Assembly: GCA_012103375.1 (NCBI GenBank)
Contig: WLWX01000001.1
Span: 62,001 to 126,000 of the forward strand
From: Paracoccaceae bacterium
Lineage (GTDB): Bacteria; Pseudomonadota; Alphaproteobacteria; Rhodobacterales; Rhodobacteraceae
DNA: 64,000 nucleotides
Direction of reading: 5' to 3'
Part shown: piece by piece, positions 52,793 to 61,933 of the stretch
How the letters are laid out: every line of letters begins with the position of its first letter
How positions within the stretch are numbered: the first letter of the stretch is position 1
The notes under the pieces: model-generated
Databases searched by the model: none
What the model was told of the DNA's origin: nothing
The model's input: the letters and a program-made list of their open reading frames with translations, nothing else
Made by a program: the position numbers and the translations under genes

Positions 52793-53965
52793 CTAGGCCG
52801 GGTTCCGCTCGATCAACTGCTTGGCGATGATGATCCGCTGGATCTCATTCGTGCCCTCACCGATGCACATCAGCGGTGCGTCGCGGAAATAGCGCTCGAT
52901 GTGGTATTCTTTCGAATACCCGTATCCGCCGTGGATTCGCATCGCCTCCAACGCGTTTTCTACGGCCGTTTCCGAGGCGAAAAACTTTGCCATTCCCGCC
53001 TCCATGTCACAGCGTTCGCCACTGTCATAGGCGCGCGCGGCGTCATAAGTTAGCAGACGCGCCGCCTGGAGTTTGGTCGCCATTTCCCCCAGTTTCAGCT
53101 GGATCGCCTGATGTTTGCAGATCGGTTTGCCGAAAGTCTTGCGGATTTGCGAATATTGCACGCTGTCGTTCAACGCCGCCGCCGCCAACCCGCAGCCGCG
53201 CGCCGCGATGTTGATGCGCCCCAGCTCCAGCCCACCAAGGGCGGCTTGCAGGCCGTTTCCTTCCGCACCACCCACAAGACGCGCGGCTGGAATGCGATAG
53301 TCCTGAAACACTAATTCGGCACTGTCGATGCCCTTATATCCCATCTTTTCAAGGCGTTTGGAGACGGTGAACCCTTCGCCCTTTTCGGCGATGAACATCG
53401 ACATGCCCTTGTGGCGCGGGTCCGCATCGGGATCGGTTTTGACCAACAGCGCAAAGCAACTGCCCTCAATCCCGTTCGAGATCCAGGTCTTCGTGCCATT
53501 AACAACATAGTCGTCGCCATCGCGTATCGCGCGGGTACGGATCGCCTGAAGGTCGGTGCCGGCGTCCGGTTCGGTCAGCGCCAGTCCGCCACGCAGTTCA
53601 CCGCTGGCGAACCGGGGCAGCAGGTCGGCTTTTTGCGCGTCCGTGCCGGTGCGCGCCACACAGGCGGCCATAATAAGGTGGCTGTTAAATATCCCGGTCA
53701 GCGACATCCAGACTGTCGTTATCTGCTCGACGATTTTGGCATAGGTTGTGGCCGACAGACCCAGACCGCCGAATTCCTCGGGGATTGTTGCGCCGAACAG
53801 GCCCAGCGCCTTCATCTGCTCAACCATCTCATGAGGGTATTCGTCGGCATGGTCGAATTTCAGCACATGTGGCTTCACATCCCGGTCAAGCCATTTGGCA
53901 ATTGCGTCCAGGATCATCCGTTCCTGTTCCAGGGCGTCTGATTGGTCGAGGGCGTGGTTATTCAT
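52793..53965 (-). CDS. Acyl-CoA dehydrogenase
   Basis: 390 residues, flavoprotein oxidising an acyl-CoA to the enoyl-CoA. Family signatures LALTEPDAGTDLQAI and the FAD region KTWISNGIEG are at the expected spots. The C-terminal block has MRIHGGYGYSKEYHIERYFR and IGEGTNEIQRIIIAKQL; the catalytic Glu is probably in CIGEGTNEIQ. Six bases separate it from the serine hydrolase gene and 24 from maoC. Electrons presumably go to ETF. Confidence 0.92.
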   Translation of the reverse strand: MNNHALDQSDALEQERMILDAIAKWLDRDVKPHVLKFDHADEYPHEMVEQMKALGLFGATIPEEFGGLGLSATTYAKIVEQITTVWMSLTGIFNSHLIMAACVARTGTDAQKADLLPRFASGELRGGLALTEPDAGTDLQAIRTRAIRDGDDYVVNGTKTWISNGIEGSCFALLVKTDPDADPRHKGMSMFIAEKGEGFTVSKRLEKMGYKGIDSAELVFQDYRIPAARLVGGAEGNGLQAALGGLELGRINIAARGCGLAAAALNDSVQYSQIRKTFGKPICKHQAIQLKLGEMATKLQAARLLTYDAARAYDSGERCDMEAGMAKFFASETAVENALEAMRIHGGYGYSKEYHIERYFRDAPLMCIGEGTNEIQRIIIAKQLIERNPA

Positions 53966-53989
53966 GGTCGTATTTCCTGATCGGGCCGT

Positions 53990-54508
53990 TCAATATCCGG
54001 CGTTTTCTTCAGTCTCAAACCCGCGTTTGGCGATCAATACGGTGCGCATAAATTCGCACACCATTGTGCCGTCCTGATTGAATCCACGGGTCTTGACGGT
54101 GACGAGACCCGCATTTGGGCGCGATTTGCTTTCGCGTTTTGATATCACCTCGGTTTCGCCCGAAAGCGTGTCGCCCGCGTACAGCGGATGGGTCATCTTG
54201 ATATCCGTCCAGCCCATATTGGCGATGGCCTTCTGGCTGACGTCCGAGACACTCATCCCGACCAGAACCGACACGGTCAATGGCGAACAGATGATGCAGC
54301 GACCAAACTCGCTGTGTTTGGCGTATTCGGCATCGAAGTGGAGCGGATGAGTGTTCATGGTCAGCAGTGTGAACCAGGTGTTGTCGGTTTCGCTCAGCGT
54401 GCGATTCGGGCGGTGCTCGTAGATGTCACCGGGCTCGAACTCTTCGTAATAGCGACCAAAGCGTTCTCGGTATCGGTACTCTGCGACCTTTTCGACATAT
54501 CCGGCCAT
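53990..54508 (-). CDS. MaoC-family enoyl-CoA hydratase
   Basis: 172 residues from ATG 54508, seven bases after GGGAGA; a TTG two codons earlier is the other reading. Hot-dog fold with the hydratase motif region RTLSETDNTWFTLLTMNTHPLHFDAEYA (Asp and His dyad in D-NTW and THPLHFD) and the second-half MTHPLYAGDTLSGETEV. The sequence type resembles mesaconyl- or itaconyl-CoA hydratases more than the fatty-acid enzymes, but substrate cannot be fixed. Confidence 0.85.
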   Translation of the reverse strand: MAGYVEKVAEYRYRERFGRYYEEFEPGDIYEHRPNRTLSETDNTWFTLLTMNTHPLHFDAEYAKHSEFGRCIICSPLTVSVLVGMSVSDVSQKAIANMGWTDIKMTHPLYAGDTLSGETEVISKRESKSRPNAGLVTVKTRGFNQDGTMVCEFMRTVLIAKRGFETEENAGY

Positions 54509-54611
54509 TGGCAATTCTCCCTGATTATCCGGTCATTCCGCCCGGGCGGTCATTGGTGACGCCGGGGCCGCGCCGCGCTGGTGAGTGCGCGATAATGCCC
54601 CGGCTATTTCA

Positions 54612-55994
54612 TTATCCGACCGTCATGCGGGCCAGATCAGCAACGTCTTCAATCGCTTCAATGCTCTGAACAGTTTCGGCCAAGGCCGACGCTTGCGCGG
54701 CCGGCAATTTGCGGCTGCCATAGGTCACACAACGGTCAAACTTGGCGCGGTTTTCTTCGGGTGTCAGCGCGGCGCGTGGATGGCCATAGACATGCGCCAA
54801 GGTGATGTCTTCGACACGCCCGTCGGTCAGCTCGAAGACGAACCGCTGCGGATCCAGAGCGTTTTCATCCGGGTTGTCGTCCAGGATCATGTCGACCTTG
54901 GCGGCATGAGCGTGGATCGCCGGGTCTGTCAACGTGTCTGCGCCACGGAATTCGGCCACATCCACCTGACCGCGCGCCATCCAGGCCCCGGCCACATAGC
55001 GCAGGCAAAGCTTGGCATAATTCGCCTCGGGCTTGGCCATCAACGGGCGCCCGACCAGCCGGTAGACCAGCGGCGGCACATAACCTGTGATCTTGACGAT
55101 GTCGTCCGCTGAGATGTTCAGACGTGCGGTGACCTGCATCAAAGCATCAATAACGCCGTGAGTCAGCCGCCCGCTTGGGAAAGGTTTGTGGGCAAGTTCG
55201 GATATCTGCCAAACTCGCCCAAGATCGCGCCAGACAATATCCAAGTCATACTGACCGGCCTCGAACATCGGCAAATAGCCGTATTGTCCATCAATCATAT
55301 CAAACGGACCGCGAAACCCGGCAGCTGCCAGATCAAGCGCCGACAAAGCGCCGCGCGCATTAAACCCGATCTGTAGCCCCAATAGCGGAGACCCTTCAAC
55401 ATGCGGCTGAAGCGTGCCGCAGGTCTGGCCGTACATGTTCCCCATCGCGCTATTGATGCCGTCGGCATCCAAGCCCTCCAGCCGGGCAATCGCGGCTGTT
55501 GCGCCCAGACCGCCCGCGGTGGCCGGGCGGAAAAACCGCACCGGGCCAGTCGCTGCCATGCCTAAATAGGCCGCAACATCCACGCCAAGAACCATCGCCA
55601 TCAGAAATTCAGAACCCGCCACAGGCCGACCCCGCGCCGAACGCCGCTCGGCATAGGCCATCATCGTGCTGAGCACAGTTGCCATAGGGTGCACAACAGC
55701 CCCTTCGTGGACACAGTCATACTCCAGACAGTGGATCTGATAGGCGTTGACCATCGCCGCGGCTTGCGCTGTCACGCGTTGGCCCGTGACCCAGACAGTC
55801 GCCTCATCCCCTTGCCCCCAGTCCTGAACCGTCGCCAAAAGTTCGGCGACGATAGCGCCGCTGGACCCCGCGATGCCGACGCCCAGCGTATCCAGCAGGA
55901 ATACCTTCGCCTTTTCGATGTCGGTCGGCGCAAGATCTGATAACGAGGCCCCGGCAACATGCGCTACGATCCGGTCTGTTGTTTCCATGCTCAT
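54612..55994 (-). CDS. MmgE/PrpD family protein, second paralogue
   Basis: 460 residues from ATG 55994, eight bases after GAGGAG and ATGA-coupled to the GAF gene. Fold motifs: VFLLDTLGVGIAGSSG, NAYQIHCLEYDCVHEGAVVHP (the conserved acidic/His cluster), FFRPATAGGLGATAA and HKPFPSGRLTHGVIDAL. Clearly divergent from the paralogue at 46767-48140, so the two probably do different dehydration, decarboxylation or epimerisation steps. Confidence 0.86.
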   Translation of the reverse strand: MSMETTDRIVAHVAGASLSDLAPTDIEKAKVFLLDTLGVGIAGSSGAIVAELLATVQDWGQGDEATVWVTGQRVTAQAAAMVNAYQIHCLEYDCVHEGAVVHPMATVLSTMMAYAERRSARGRPVAGSEFLMAMVLGVDVAAYLGMAATGPVRFFRPATAGGLGATAAIARLEGLDADGINSAMGNMYGQTCGTLQPHVEGSPLLGLQIGFNARGALSALDLAAAGFRGPFDMIDGQYGYLPMFEAGQYDLDIVWRDLGRVWQISELAHKPFPSGRLTHGVIDALMQVTARLNISADDIVKITGYVPPLVYRLVGRPLMAKPEANYAKLCLRYVAGAWMARGQVDVAEFRGADTLTDPAIHAHAAKVDMILDDNPDENALDPQRFVFELTDGRVEDITLAHVYGHPRAALTPEENRAKFDRCVTYGSRKLPAAQASALAETVQSIEAIEDVADLARMTVG

Positions 55995-56608
55995 AACGAT
56001 TGCTCCTCTGCGTACCAGGCATCGGCGGCCGGATGATCCGCCGCCCACCAATTTGCACCGTCAGTTTTATCCCAAGCCAGACCGGCCAATGCGGCAAGCA
56101 TTGCCATCGGGGCGATATCCTGGGCCGAATAAGTCCACCGGGCCTGCGAGGCGGCGACGATCTGGCCGATCATTGCACCACCTGCAAAGATCGGCATGTA
56201 GATTGACGAGCCCATCTTGCTGGTCTTCAAAAACTGGCGAAACTCTCCATGCTGGTCTGTGTTTTCCAGAAGCATGAAACGTTCGTGCGCCACCACCTGC
56301 CCGGGGTTGTTCCACGCAATAGGGATTGACAGGCGGCGTTGCTCGGCCGGGAAACCTTGATTGGCGACCAGCACGTTGTGGCGGCGATCCGGCGCGATCA
56401 GGAACACGCCGGACACGCGGTAGTCGCGCTCACCCGGCAACAGCGCCCCGTCGCGGGTGCCGGCCAGCCCGTCGCCCAGTGTCTCGACCACAGAGCGGGT
56501 TAGGACCGAAAACGCAGCCTCAGTGTCATCCAGCGCGCTTGCCTCGGCGGCAATGCCTGGCAGGCGGGCCAGCCAATTAGCCGCGCTTATGCGGGGCGCG
56601 TGGCTCAT
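55991..56608 (-). CDS. GAF-domain protein
   Basis: 205 residues from ATG 56608 (ATGA-coupled to the deacetylase gene). A GAF-like fold runs from about 40 to 180 (VSGVFLIAPDRRHNVLVANQG, GQVVAHERFMLLENTD, SSIYMPIFAGGAMIGQIVAAS). No output domain is attached. Stand-alone GAF proteins may bind small ligands or cofactors; why one is encoded within a catabolic operon is unknown. A redox or ligand sensor or an enzyme subunit are both possible. Confidence 0.65.
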   Translation of the reverse strand: MSHAPRISAANWLARLPGIAAEASALDDTEAAFSVLTRSVVETLGDGLAGTRDGALLPGERDYRVSGVFLIAPDRRHNVLVANQGFPAEQRRLSIPIAWNNPGQVVAHERFMLLENTDQHGEFRQFLKTSKMGSSIYMPIFAGGAMIGQIVAASQARWTYSAQDIAPMAMLAALAGLAWDKTDGANWWAADHPAADAWYAEEQSL

Positions 56609-57486
56609 CCGACTTGCCACGGGCATGTTTCGGCAAACCGGTCTGCAATCGACTTCCGCGTCGTGATCCAGACGTCATCATGGCCACTCGCATGATCCAG
56701 AAACGCCTTCAGCGCCCAAATCCGGCCAGGCCGCCCGATGATCCGCAGATGCAACCCCAATGACATCATCCGAGGGACCTGTTCTGCCGCCTCCGCACGC
56801 ATCCAGTCGAATGTCTGGCAGGCGTAATCCAGCCAATCCTGCGGGGTCAATGACGGTGCCACCCACATCTTCATGTCGTTGCTGTCAATCGCATATGGAA
56901 GGCAAATCATCGGATGGACCGAGCCATCTGTCATCGTCACAGGCTCCCAAAACGGGACGTCGTCGGAATAATCGTCCATGTGATAGAGGAACCCGGCCTC
57001 GGCCAGCAGGCGTCGGGTGTTTTCGGTATGCAGATACCGGCTTAGCCAGCCTGCCGGGGCCTGACCCGTGGTCTGCACAAAGCTGTCCACGGCGCGTGCA
57101 ATCGTGTCACGTTCGCGGTCTTCCTTCATCGAAAACGTATGGGTCCAGCGCCATCCGTGCGAACAGATTTCGTGCCCCTGATCCAGCATGATCTTCGTCA
57201 ATTCTGGCGCGCGTTCCAGTGAAAGCGCGGCAGCCGTAATCGTCGCCGGAATGGCATATTGGCCCAGCAGCCGAAACACCCGCGGGCCGCCCGCTTTGAT
57301 GCCATAGCGATAGTTGCTTTCGTTTCCGAAATTGCGGATCGGGATATTCAGCGCGACACCAAGTTCGTCCACCGGCTCGGGCTTTTTGTCGCCGTCTGCG
57401 ATGGTCATCTCGGACCCTTCTTCGACATTCACGACGATGGACAGGGCAAGCGACTTTCCATCCGGCCAGCTGAGTCTTCCAGTCAT
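56605..57486 (-). CDS. Polysaccharide deacetylase-superfamily amidohydrolase, PuuE/allantoinase-like
   Basis: 293 residues. NodB-type metal-dependent fold of the PuuE group: SIVVNVEEGSEM near the N-terminus with Asp/Glu replaced as in that group, EICSHGWRWTH (metal His), GWLSRYLHTENTRRLLAEAG and the conserved PYAIDSNDMK; the C-terminal LGLHLRIIGRPGR motif is diagnostic of the PuuE-like set. Members hydrolyse C-N bonds in cyclic ureides and formamides rather than sugars. It gives the operon a likely ring-opening or deacylation step. One base separates it from the GMC gene. Confidence 0.82.
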   Translation of the reverse strand: MTGRLSWPDGKSLALSIVVNVEEGSEMTIADGDKKPEPVDELGVALNIPIRNFGNESNYRYGIKAGGPRVFRLLGQYAIPATITAAALSLERAPELTKIMLDQGHEICSHGWRWTHTFSMKEDRERDTIARAVDSFVQTTGQAPAGWLSRYLHTENTRRLLAEAGFLYHMDDYSDDVPFWEPVTMTDGSVHPMICLPYAIDSNDMKMWVAPSLTPQDWLDYACQTFDWMRAEAAEQVPRMMSLGLHLRIIGRPGRIWALKAFLDHASGHDDVWITTRKSIADRFAETCPWQVG

Positions 57487-57487
57487 C

Positions 57488-59134
57488 TTACATCGCTCCT
57501 TGTTCGGCTCTGGCCAGATCGGCGGGCGGCAAGGTCGGGCGGCCCAGCATCATATCGGCACATTTTTCGGCAATCATGATCGTCGGGGCCGACGTATTGC
57601 CACCGATGATTGATGGCATGACCGATGCGTCCGTGACCCGCAGCCCGTCAATCCCGCGCACTTTCAAGGCTCCGTCTACGACCGAGCCATCGTCCGCGCC
57701 CATGCGACAGGTGCCAACCGGGTGAAAAATCGTATTGGCCGAGGAACGCACCCAGGCATCAATCTGCGCATCGGTTTCAACGGACAGTTTCGGTGAAATC
57801 TCGCCCGCGTTATAGTCTGCCATAGGCGCCGCTTGGCCGATGCCGCGCGCCAATCGCACACCATCGCGCAAGCAGCGCTGGTCGGATGGATCTTTTAGGT
57901 AGTTCGGGTTGATCAGTGGCGCATCCTGGGCGCGCGACGTGCGAATATGCGTGGTTCCGCGCGACAGGGGACGCAGCTGATATAAGTTGATCAGATACCC
58001 GTGCTGGCCCTGTCCGCGCCGGGTCGTTTCCAGGTTCAACCCGGGTACGAAGGTGATGTGGATGTCCGGAATGTCCAACACGGACCGCGTCTTGACGAAC
58101 CCGCCCACTTCCAGCGGCACTGACGTCGCTGGACCCCGCCGCAAAAATAACGCCTGCAACCCGGCCAACGCAGCCCGGTCGGGGCGGAAAAAACCGTAAA
58201 GTGTCACCGGTTTGTTGCACGAATAGGTCAGATAGACGCCCAGGTGGTCGTGCAGGTTTCTACCGACTTCGGGCAGGTTGTGTACAGGTGTGACCCCTGC
58301 AGCGCTCAGAACATCCGGATCGCCGATGCCCGAAAGTTCTAGGATCTGCGGCGACCCGAGCGCGCCGGCAGCCAGCACAACCTCTCGGTGCGCATTGACT
58401 ACCTGTTCGGACCCGCCGCGCCGCACCCTCAGCCCGGTGGCGCGGCCATCTTTCAGGATCACCCTCAGCGCTTGGGTTTTGGTCCAGACCGACAGGTTCG
58501 CACGTCCTTTGGCCGGGCGCAGGAAGGCTGTGGCCGTTGACTCGCGCCGCCCGTCGCGGATGTTGAAATCGTAAGGACCAAGACCCTCTTGCACAGCGCC
58601 GTTGTGATCGGCGTTGCGAGGATGGCCGCATGCGTCGGCGGACTTCAAAAAGGCATCATACAGCTCATTCTCGGCTTTGGCCGTGACCACGCGAAACGGC
58701 CCGTCAGAGCCGTGATAGGCGTCATCGCGATCAGCGTGCCCTTCGCTGCGTATGAAATAGGGCAGCACATCGGCATAACCCCAGCCGGCCAATCCGCCCC
58801 GACGCCAGCCGTCGTAATCCGCCTGATTGCCGCGCATATACATCATGCCGTTGATCGACGATGATCCGCCCAGAACCTTGCCTCGCGGCCAGGGGAAGGT
58901 GCGGCCATCCATGTGATCTTGTGGGGCAATTGTGTAGTTCCAATTCAGGCTTTTCCAGAAATAGGCCAGCCCCGCAGTCAGCGGAATCTTCAGAACCGGG
59001 TTCCAATCACGCCCGCCCGCTTCTATCAACAAGACACGGTGCTGGCCGTCCTCGCTCAGCCGATTGGCAAGGACACACCCGGCAGAGCCTGCGCCCACGA
59101 CGATAAAGTCGTATGTGCCCGCTGCGGCGTCCAT
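57488..59134 (-). CDS. GMC-family FAD-dependent oxidoreductase (choline dehydrogenase-like)
   Basis: 548 residues. Rossmann FAD motif VVGAGSAGCVLANRLSED at about 12-29; GMC signature 1 WPRGKVLGGSSSINGMMYMRG; signature 2 region GALGSPQILELSGIGDP; C-terminal active-site His region NTIFHPVGTCRMGADDG. Oxidises an alcohol group to aldehyde. The start touches the SDR stop by one base. No twin-arginine signal, so cytoplasmic. Confidence 0.9.
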   Translation of the reverse strand: MDAAAGTYDFIVVGAGSAGCVLANRLSEDGQHRVLLIEAGGRDWNPVLKIPLTAGLAYFWKSLNWNYTIAPQDHMDGRTFPWPRGKVLGGSSSINGMMYMRGNQADYDGWRRGGLAGWGYADVLPYFIRSEGHADRDDAYHGSDGPFRVVTAKAENELYDAFLKSADACGHPRNADHNGAVQEGLGPYDFNIRDGRRESTATAFLRPAKGRANLSVWTKTQALRVILKDGRATGLRVRRGGSEQVVNAHREVVLAAGALGSPQILELSGIGDPDVLSAAGVTPVHNLPEVGRNLHDHLGVYLTYSCNKPVTLYGFFRPDRAALAGLQALFLRRGPATSVPLEVGGFVKTRSVLDIPDIHITFVPGLNLETTRRGQGQHGYLINLYQLRPLSRGTTHIRTSRAQDAPLINPNYLKDPSDQRCLRDGVRLARGIGQAAPMADYNAGEISPKLSVETDAQIDAWVRSSANTIFHPVGTCRMGADDGSVVDGALKVRGIDGLRVTDASVMPSIIGGNTSAPTIMIAEKCADMMLGRPTLPPADLARAEQGAM

Positions 59135-59910
59135 CAGAACGGAAACTCCGCGCCGTTCATCGCGATCGCTTGACCACTGACATAGGCCGCATCGGGCGAT
59201 GCCAGCCAGGACACAGTCGCGGCTACATCGTCGGGCGTGCCAAACCGGCCCATGGGAACGGTAGCGCGAAACATCTCGACCACCTCATCAGGGGACTTGT
59301 TGAGCACTTTTGAGAACCCCTCGGCAATACTGGTCCAGAACGGCGTTTTGATGTGCCCCGGTGCATAACAGTTGACGGTAATCTTGTGGGGCGCAAGTTC
59401 AACCGCAAGCGATTGGGTCAGCATGATGATCGCCGCCTTCGAGGCGCAGTAGCCCGAGATATTTGGCACCCCACGCCGCCCGGCCCCGGATGAGGCATTG
59501 ACGATTGTTCCACCACGCCCTTGCGCCACCATCGCCCGCGCCGCCGCGCGACAGCCCAGGAACACGCCGTCTACATTGACGTCCATGATCCGCTTCCAGT
59601 CGGCATAGCTGGTGTCCGCGACCGGCGCGATCTGGATGATCCCGGCGTTGTTGACCATGATGTCCAGCCCGCCAAACCGGGCTGTAGTTTGGTCGATCAG
59701 CCCGTCCACAGCCGCCTCGTCTGTCATATCCAGCGTGACCGCTATCGCGTCTGCATCCAGGCTTTGCGCGACGTCCTTGGCAAGCGCACCGTTAAGATCG
59801 GCAACAACGATTTTGGCACCCTCAGCCGCCAGCCTGCGCACGATTCCTTCGCCGATCCCACTGGCACCGCCGGTGATGATGGCGGTTTTTCCGCTGTGAA
59901 TGCCGGTCAT
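59134..59910 (-). CDS. Short-chain dehydrogenase/reductase (SDR)
   Basis: 258 residues, classical SDR. Cofactor loop TGGASGIGEGIVRRL (TGxxxGxG) at about 13-27, NNAGI in the fourth strand, active-site SSGAGRR and YCASKAA (Tyr-x-x-x-Lys). The acidic residue after strand 2 (VVADLNG) suggests NAD preference. Ends with VSGQAIAMNGAEF. Between the GMC subunits and the second GMC enzyme, so likely acts on the same alcohol or ketone series. Confidence 0.9.
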   Translation of the reverse strand: MTGIHSGKTAIITGGASGIGEGIVRRLAAEGAKIVVADLNGALAKDVAQSLDADAIAVTLDMTDEAAVDGLIDQTTARFGGLDIMVNNAGIIQIAPVADTSYADWKRIMDVNVDGVFLGCRAAARAMVAQGRGGTIVNASSGAGRRGVPNISGYCASKAAIIMLTQSLAVELAPHKITVNCYAPGHIKTPFWTSIAEGFSKVLNKSPDEVVEMFRATVPMGRFGTPDDVAATVSWLASPDAAYVSGQAIAMNGAEFPF

Positions 59911-60326
59911 CGCGATGCCTTTGCGTTAGGGTCGCGCCACAGGGCGTCGCGCGCCATTGGAACGGCCAGAATATCGGGGTCGAATGCGGGCAGCTCGTAG
60001 CCACCGGGTTGGGGTGGAACAGCCTTGTAACCGCGCGCAGCCTCGATCGCGGCCAGCACATCGGGGCGGGTATAATAGGCGCTGTAAAATGCTATGGTTG
60101 CGGCGTCGAATACTTCGGGGATGTCCGCTTCGGCCGCTTTCAGCGCCTGGGTCCGCGCGTCCGGGGACAGCGCCACGAACCCGCCGGGCAGCGGCGCGAC
60201 AAGCGCCCGTAACACGGGCCCAAATCGGGCCTGCGCCATCAGCCAGTCCGCCGATCCAGCGCCGCCGGGAAACCCGTCCCCGCCCGGCAACATCGTATCA
60301 AGTACTGCTTCCAACACTTGCTTCAT
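59907..60326 (-). CDS. Gluconate 2-dehydrogenase subunit 3-like small protein
   Basis: 139 residues from ATG 60326, coupled by ATGA to the GMC gene upstream. Resembles the small subunit that accompanies membrane-bound or soluble GMC dehydrogenases (gluconate, sorbitol, glucose): FPGGAGSADWLMAQ, FDAATIAFYSAYYTRPDVL and PPQPGGYELPAFDPD. In known enzymes this subunit helps secretion and maturation of the large subunit, usually with a twin-arginine signal; I see no such signal here, so this may be a cytoplasmic variant. Confidence 0.72.
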   Translation of the reverse strand: MKQVLEAVLDTMLPGGDGFPGGAGSADWLMAQARFGPVLRALVAPLPGGFVALSPDARTQALKAAEADIPEVFDAATIAFYSAYYTRPDVLAAIEAARGYKAVPPQPGGYELPAFDPDILAVPMARDALWRDPNAKASR

Positions 60327-61933
60327 GTGGCAACCTCGATACCGGCGCGGTCGCGGATCAAAGCATCTGCTGCCTTCAGCGCAATCGCTTGAATCGTCGG
60401 CGTCGGGTTCAGCGCCGCCGCCGTCACAAAAACGCTGCCATCCACAACCAGAACATTTGGCGCGCTGTGCACCCGACAATCTGCATTCACAACCGAGGTA
60501 TCGGGGTCGGATCCCATCCGCGCCGTGCCCAACAGATGGAAACCGGCACCGGTCAACAAATCCTGGGGCAAGGTCTCGACCGCGCCAGCGGTCTGGAACG
60601 CCTCGGTCGCGCGCTGGATGCCAAATCGGATCATCCTGCGTGCGTTTTCATCAACGCGATAGGTCATTTTCGGCGCAGGCAGACCGTCGGCATCAATCAT
60701 CTGGTCGGACAAGGTCACGCGGTTTTCGGGGTTTGGCAAATCCTCAGTTGTCACGGTCAGACTGGCGGTTCTGCCAAAGACTTCAAGGAAGCGGCGGTGA
60801 TGATGTGCGCCCCAGGGCACGCGGGGCAGATAGACACCAACGGCGGTGCCCAGCGGTGCGTCCGAGCGGACCAATTGCATCTGGAAACCGCGCACAAAGT
60901 CGCGCGCGGCGTCGGTCTCGTAAAATTCCTGACACAGGATCGAGGTCGCGAACGGTCCCTTAAAACCGTCAATCGGTTCGTCGAACACGCCGGTAACCAT
61001 GCCCGTCGGGTGGTGCATCAAGTGCCGTCCGACAAGGTCGTTGCCATTCCCGAGGCCTGCGGGATGTGCGCCACCGCGCGACAGCAACATCAACCGCGCC
61101 GTGCCAACCCCGTTGCCCGCCAGAACCACGACCGAGGCGCGAATGCGGCGCGCCCGGTTTTCCTCATCAAAATAAGCAACGCCGGTGGCGCGACCCGTCG
61201 CATCCGTGTCAACCTCGAACACCCGCGCGCAGGTGATCAGTCGCGCGCCCGCTTTCAGGGCCAACGGCCAATAGGTAACGTCAGTTGAGGACCGTGCCCG
61301 CACCGAGCAACCCAGATCACACGGGCCGCAATTGTTGCAAACCCCGCGTCCGTCACCGTATTTTTCAGTGTTGATCGCCGCATCAGATACCCACCAGTGC
61401 CAGCCGAGCTTGTCAAACGCCTGCGCCATCCGTTCAGCACCGCGACCGATGGGCAGCGGCGGCATCTGGCGCGGTTCACGCGGCGGATTTCCTGGATCGC
61501 CAACTATTCCAGACACGCCCATGATTGCGTCATTCTCAGCATAGTACGGCGCGAGATCATCGTAGGAAATAGGCCAGTCGTCGGCGACGCCGTCCAGCGT
61601 TCTGACTTTGAAATCCGAAGGGCGAAAGCGCGGGAAATGCGCGCCCCAATGCAGCGTGCTGCCGCCGACTGCGTTGTACATCATCGGCTTAATCGCCGCG
61701 TCCGCGTCGTCAATCGGATAGTCCCAGGCATTGGCGCGGATATTGGGGTTCGGGTGATGCGTGGTCTGGCGCGCAAGCTCCCAATCAGTGGTGTGCGAAG
61801 GGGCATCGTCGTAGTTCATCCAGCCGCCGCGTTCGAGGCATGTTACCGCGATCCCGGCCCGCGCCAGACGCCAGGCCACGGCCGCCCCGCTTGCCCCGGC
61901 GCCGACGATCACGACATCCGTCTCAACACTCAT
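60323..61933 (-). CDS. GMC-family dehydrogenase, large subunit with Cys cluster
   Basis: 536 residues. FAD motif VVIVGAGASGAAVAWRLARAG; GMC region NAVGGSTLHWGAHFPRF; C-terminal LLGTARMGSDPDTSVVNADC and NPTPTIQAIALKAAD. A central Cys cluster C-NN-C-GP-C-DLG-C (VCNNCGPCDLGC) resembles the iron-sulphur-binding set of gluconate/FAD-glucose dehydrogenase large subunits. Paired with the small subunit downstream. No haem c subunit is encoded in the window, so the electron acceptor is unknown. Confidence 0.87.
   Translation of the reverse strand: MSVETDVVIVGAGASGAAVAWRLARAGIAVTCLERGGWMNYDDAPSHTTDWELARQTTHHPNPNIRANAWDYPIDDADAAIKPMMYNAVGGSTLHWGAHFPRFRPSDFKVRTLDGVADDWPISYDDLAPYYAENDAIMGVSGIVGDPGNPPREPRQMPPLPIGRGAERMAQAFDKLGWHWWVSDAAINTEKYGDGRGVCNNCGPCDLGCSVRARSSTDVTYWPLALKAGARLITCARVFEVDTDATGRATGVAYFDEENRARRIRASVVVLAGNGVGTARLMLLSRGGAHPAGLGNGNDLVGRHLMHHPTGMVTGVFDEPIDGFKGPFATSILCQEFYETDAARDFVRGFQMQLVRSDAPLGTAVGVYLPRVPWGAHHHRRFLEVFGRTASLTVTTEDLPNPENRVTLSDQMIDADGLPAPKMTYRVDENARRMIRFGIQRATEAFQTAGAVETLPQDLLTGAGFHLLGTARMGSDPDTSVVNADCRVHSAPNVLVVDGSVFVTAAALNPTPTIQAIALKAADALIRDRAGIEVAT

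Noticed and set aside
59957..61288. A 443-codon plus-strand frame over the GMC genes
   Set aside because: Antisense shadow; low-complexity Arg/Ala/His composition, no motif, no ribosome-binding site.
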